A stretch of DNA of 64,000 bases from Shimia aestuarii. Lineage in GTDB: Bacteria; Pseudomonadota; Alphaproteobacteria; Rhodobacterales; Rhodobacteraceae. Below the pieces are notes generated by a model. The model saw only the letters and a program-made list of their open reading frames with translations, made no database searches and was not told the origin of the DNA. This document shows positions 62,848 through 64,000 of the stretch, piece by piece. Made by a program: the position numbers and the translations under genes. Within the stretch, counting starts at the first letter, position 1; each line of letters opens with the position of its first letter. The stretch spans positions 1 through 64,000 of the forward strand of contig NZ_JAKVRD010000006.1 of the NCBI RefSeq assembly GCF_022814865.1, given 5' to 3'.

Positions 62848-64000
62848 CTATTCGGCAGCGATATCGCGCTGCGCGTCCTTCTCAACTTCGAAATCCTCGT
62901 GGTAGGAGCGCTCTGTATTGACCTCCCAGACATCATGCCTTGCCCCCATGATATTGCGCGCGGCATACATCGCAGAAAGCATAGAATGGTCTTGGTTGTT
63001 GTAGCGATGCAGGCCTGCGCGCCCCACAGTCTGAAAGTTCTCGAGCGTCTTCAGCCATGCAGAAATGATCTCAAGCGCCTCGCGGTAATCGCTATCATAC
63101 ACGGGATAGGCCTTCAGCTGACGCACGATGGCGAAGTCGGTCACGGTCTCGGCTTTGGCCAGTCCGAGCTCCTCGAGCTCTTTCGCCGCAAGATCGCGCA
63201 GAGCGGTCTCGTCCATTTCCCAAAGTGCGTCGCCTTGGTTGCAGAAATACTCCATGCCAATCGAAGATGTGTTCGGGTCTGCGAGCATATCAGGAGACCA
63301 TGCCCGGAAATTCTGAATGCGTGCGACATTCACGTCAGGGCTATGGATGTAAATCCAGTTGTCCGGAAAAGGATCCGGATGATCGAGACAAAGCGTTACG
63401 ATGAGGAAGTCTCGATAGCGCAGCTTCTCGGCCGCGGCGACCACGTCAGGAGGCGGGGGCGGATCGAAAGCAAAGATCAAGTCCCGGAGCGGCATGCTGT
63501 TGATGAAATCATCGCCTTCAATCGCTGAGGTTTCAACGGCCTTGCCGTCCTCGCTCCACGTTCGGGTCTCGACAGATGTCACGCGGGTGTCAGACCGCTT
63601 GATGCGGGTGACTTCTCGGCGCATCTGCACTTCGCCGCCAGCCGCGCGCACGCGATCTCGCACAAATTCCCACATCATACCGGGGCCGAGGCGGGGATAC
63701 TGGAAGCGCTCGATCAAGGTCTTGGTGTCGTTCGCCCCGGAAATCGCATTCCAGACAGCCTTGGGCAAGGAGAGATTCTGAATGCGTTGTGCGGCCCAAT
63801 CCGAGCGGATTTCGCTCGGGTCGACACCCCAAACCTTGCGCGTGTAGCTTTGGAAGAAATGCATATAGAGGCGTCGACCGAAGCGGTTCGTCACCCATTG
63901 TTCGAACGTGTCTTCCTGCTTGGAGGGGCGCACTCTCCAGCGGATGTAGGACAAGAGGATGCGCACCGCCTCGACAAGACCGATATTCCGCAAGGCATTG
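62848..64000 (-). CDS. Protoporphyrinogen-oxidase-like FAD oxidoreductase, 5' end missing
   Basis: The frame is open to the right edge of the window, so the N-terminus with the FAD loop is not seen. The visible 380 residues contain FEQWVTNRFGRRLYMHFFQ, SYTRKVWGVDPSEI and NLSLPKAVWNAI, typical of the amine-oxidase/protoporphyrinogen-oxidase-like proteins often placed in polysaccharide gene clusters. The C-terminal region has QTVGRAGLHRYNNQDHSM, as in UDP-galactopyranose-mutase-like flavoproteins. The reaction is unknown; a UDP-sugar rearrangement is one option. Confidence 0.85.
   Translation of the reverse strand, partial: NALRNIGLVEAVRILLSYIRWRVRPSKQEDTFEQWVTNRFGRRLYMHFFQSYTRKVWGVDPSEIRSDWAAQRIQNLSLPKAVWNAISGANDTKTLIERFQYPRLGPGMMWEFVRDRVRAAGGEVQMRREVTRIKRSDTRVTSVETRTWSEDGKAVETSAIEGDDFINSMPLRDLIFAFDPPPPPDVVAAAEKLRYRDFLIVTLCLDHPDPFPDNWIYIHSPDVNVARIQNFRAWSPDMLADPNTSSIGMEYFCNQGDALWEMDETALRDLAAKELEELGLAKAETVTDFAIVRQLKAYPVYDSDYREALEIISAWLKTLENFQTVGRAGLHRYNNQDHSMLSAMYAARNIMGARHDVWEVNTERSYHEDFEVEKDAQRDIAAE

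Noticed and set aside
62458..63528. Plus-strand ORF of 356 codons opposite the right-end genes
   Set aside because: It spans two real minus-strand genes and shows no motif.
1..64000. CRISPR arrays
   Set aside because: No regularly spaced repeat series and no cas-like protein were seen; the 10-bp-step repeats near 43.5 and 48.7 kb are operator-like and too short.

Overview
The window reads as chromosomal DNA of an alphaproteobacterium of the order Rhodobacterales (Roseobacter/Rhodobacter type). The evidence is taxonomic by content: a trgA-trgB-cysK tellurite/cysteine locus, a circularly permuted two-piece tmRNA gene, an alphaproteobacterial SspB, a DUF4169 gene behind fumC, and spike-type genes of the Rhodobacter gene transfer agent (GTA). 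No replicon origin, rRNA, intact insertion sequence or CRISPR array is visible.

Layout. (1) 1-6432: a visibly AT-richer integrated island ending at the 3' end of a tRNA-Asn gene. It carries a tyrosine integrase, an XRE antitoxin with a shortened HigB-like toxin, two unknown small ORFs, and the 3' part of a SIR2 plus P-loop NTPase protein that looks like an anti-phage sensor. (2) 6433-30141: core genes: MBL hydrolase, EnvZ-like kinase, purMN, rnd, sufE, fumC, sspB, chrA, ssrA, a GntR regulator, acuI, HIT protein, then a group for sulfur, membrane lipid and tellurite functions (class V aminotransferase, cfa, trgAB, cysK), a large mechanosensitive channel and an AlaX-type editing protein, with three tRNAs in this stretch (Asn, CAT anticodon, Ser). 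(3) 30652-50617: a large catabolic block. A betaine-type ABC importer (binding protein, ATPase, tandem-fused permease) leads a tightly overlapping operon with an APH-type kinase, a dimethylglycine-dehydrogenase-like flavoenzyme, an N-formylglutamate-amidohydrolase-like protein, a glutamine-synthetase-like ligase, an aldehyde dehydrogenase and an iron alcohol dehydrogenase. A second flavoenzyme/kinase pair, an inositol-phosphatase-like enzyme, two DeoR-type regulators and a GlxA/AraC-type regulator lie beside it. Two divergent promoter regions share an operator-like sequence with 10-bp direct repeats. (4) 50802-64000: surface polysaccharide biosynthesis: UDP-sugar epimerase, a PglC/PglD/PglE-like set, Wzx-type flippase, four glycosyltransferases, a GMC oxidoreductase and the 3' part of a protoporphyrinogen-oxidase-like flavoprotein. 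In its middle lie three translationally coupled genes resembling the GTA head-spike proteins.

How it fits together. The catabolic block is best read as uptake of a quaternary or N-methylated amino alcohol, oxidative demethylation to a primary amine, gamma-glutamylation, oxidation of the alcohol to the acid, and release of glutamate plus an amino acid; the exact substrate is inference. The polysaccharide block probably builds a capsule or exopolysaccharide, and the spike genes next to it fit the known use of capsule as GTA receptor.

Starts were moved from the longest ORF where a ribosome-binding site and family length favoured it. All family calls were made by eye from translated sequence without any database search.
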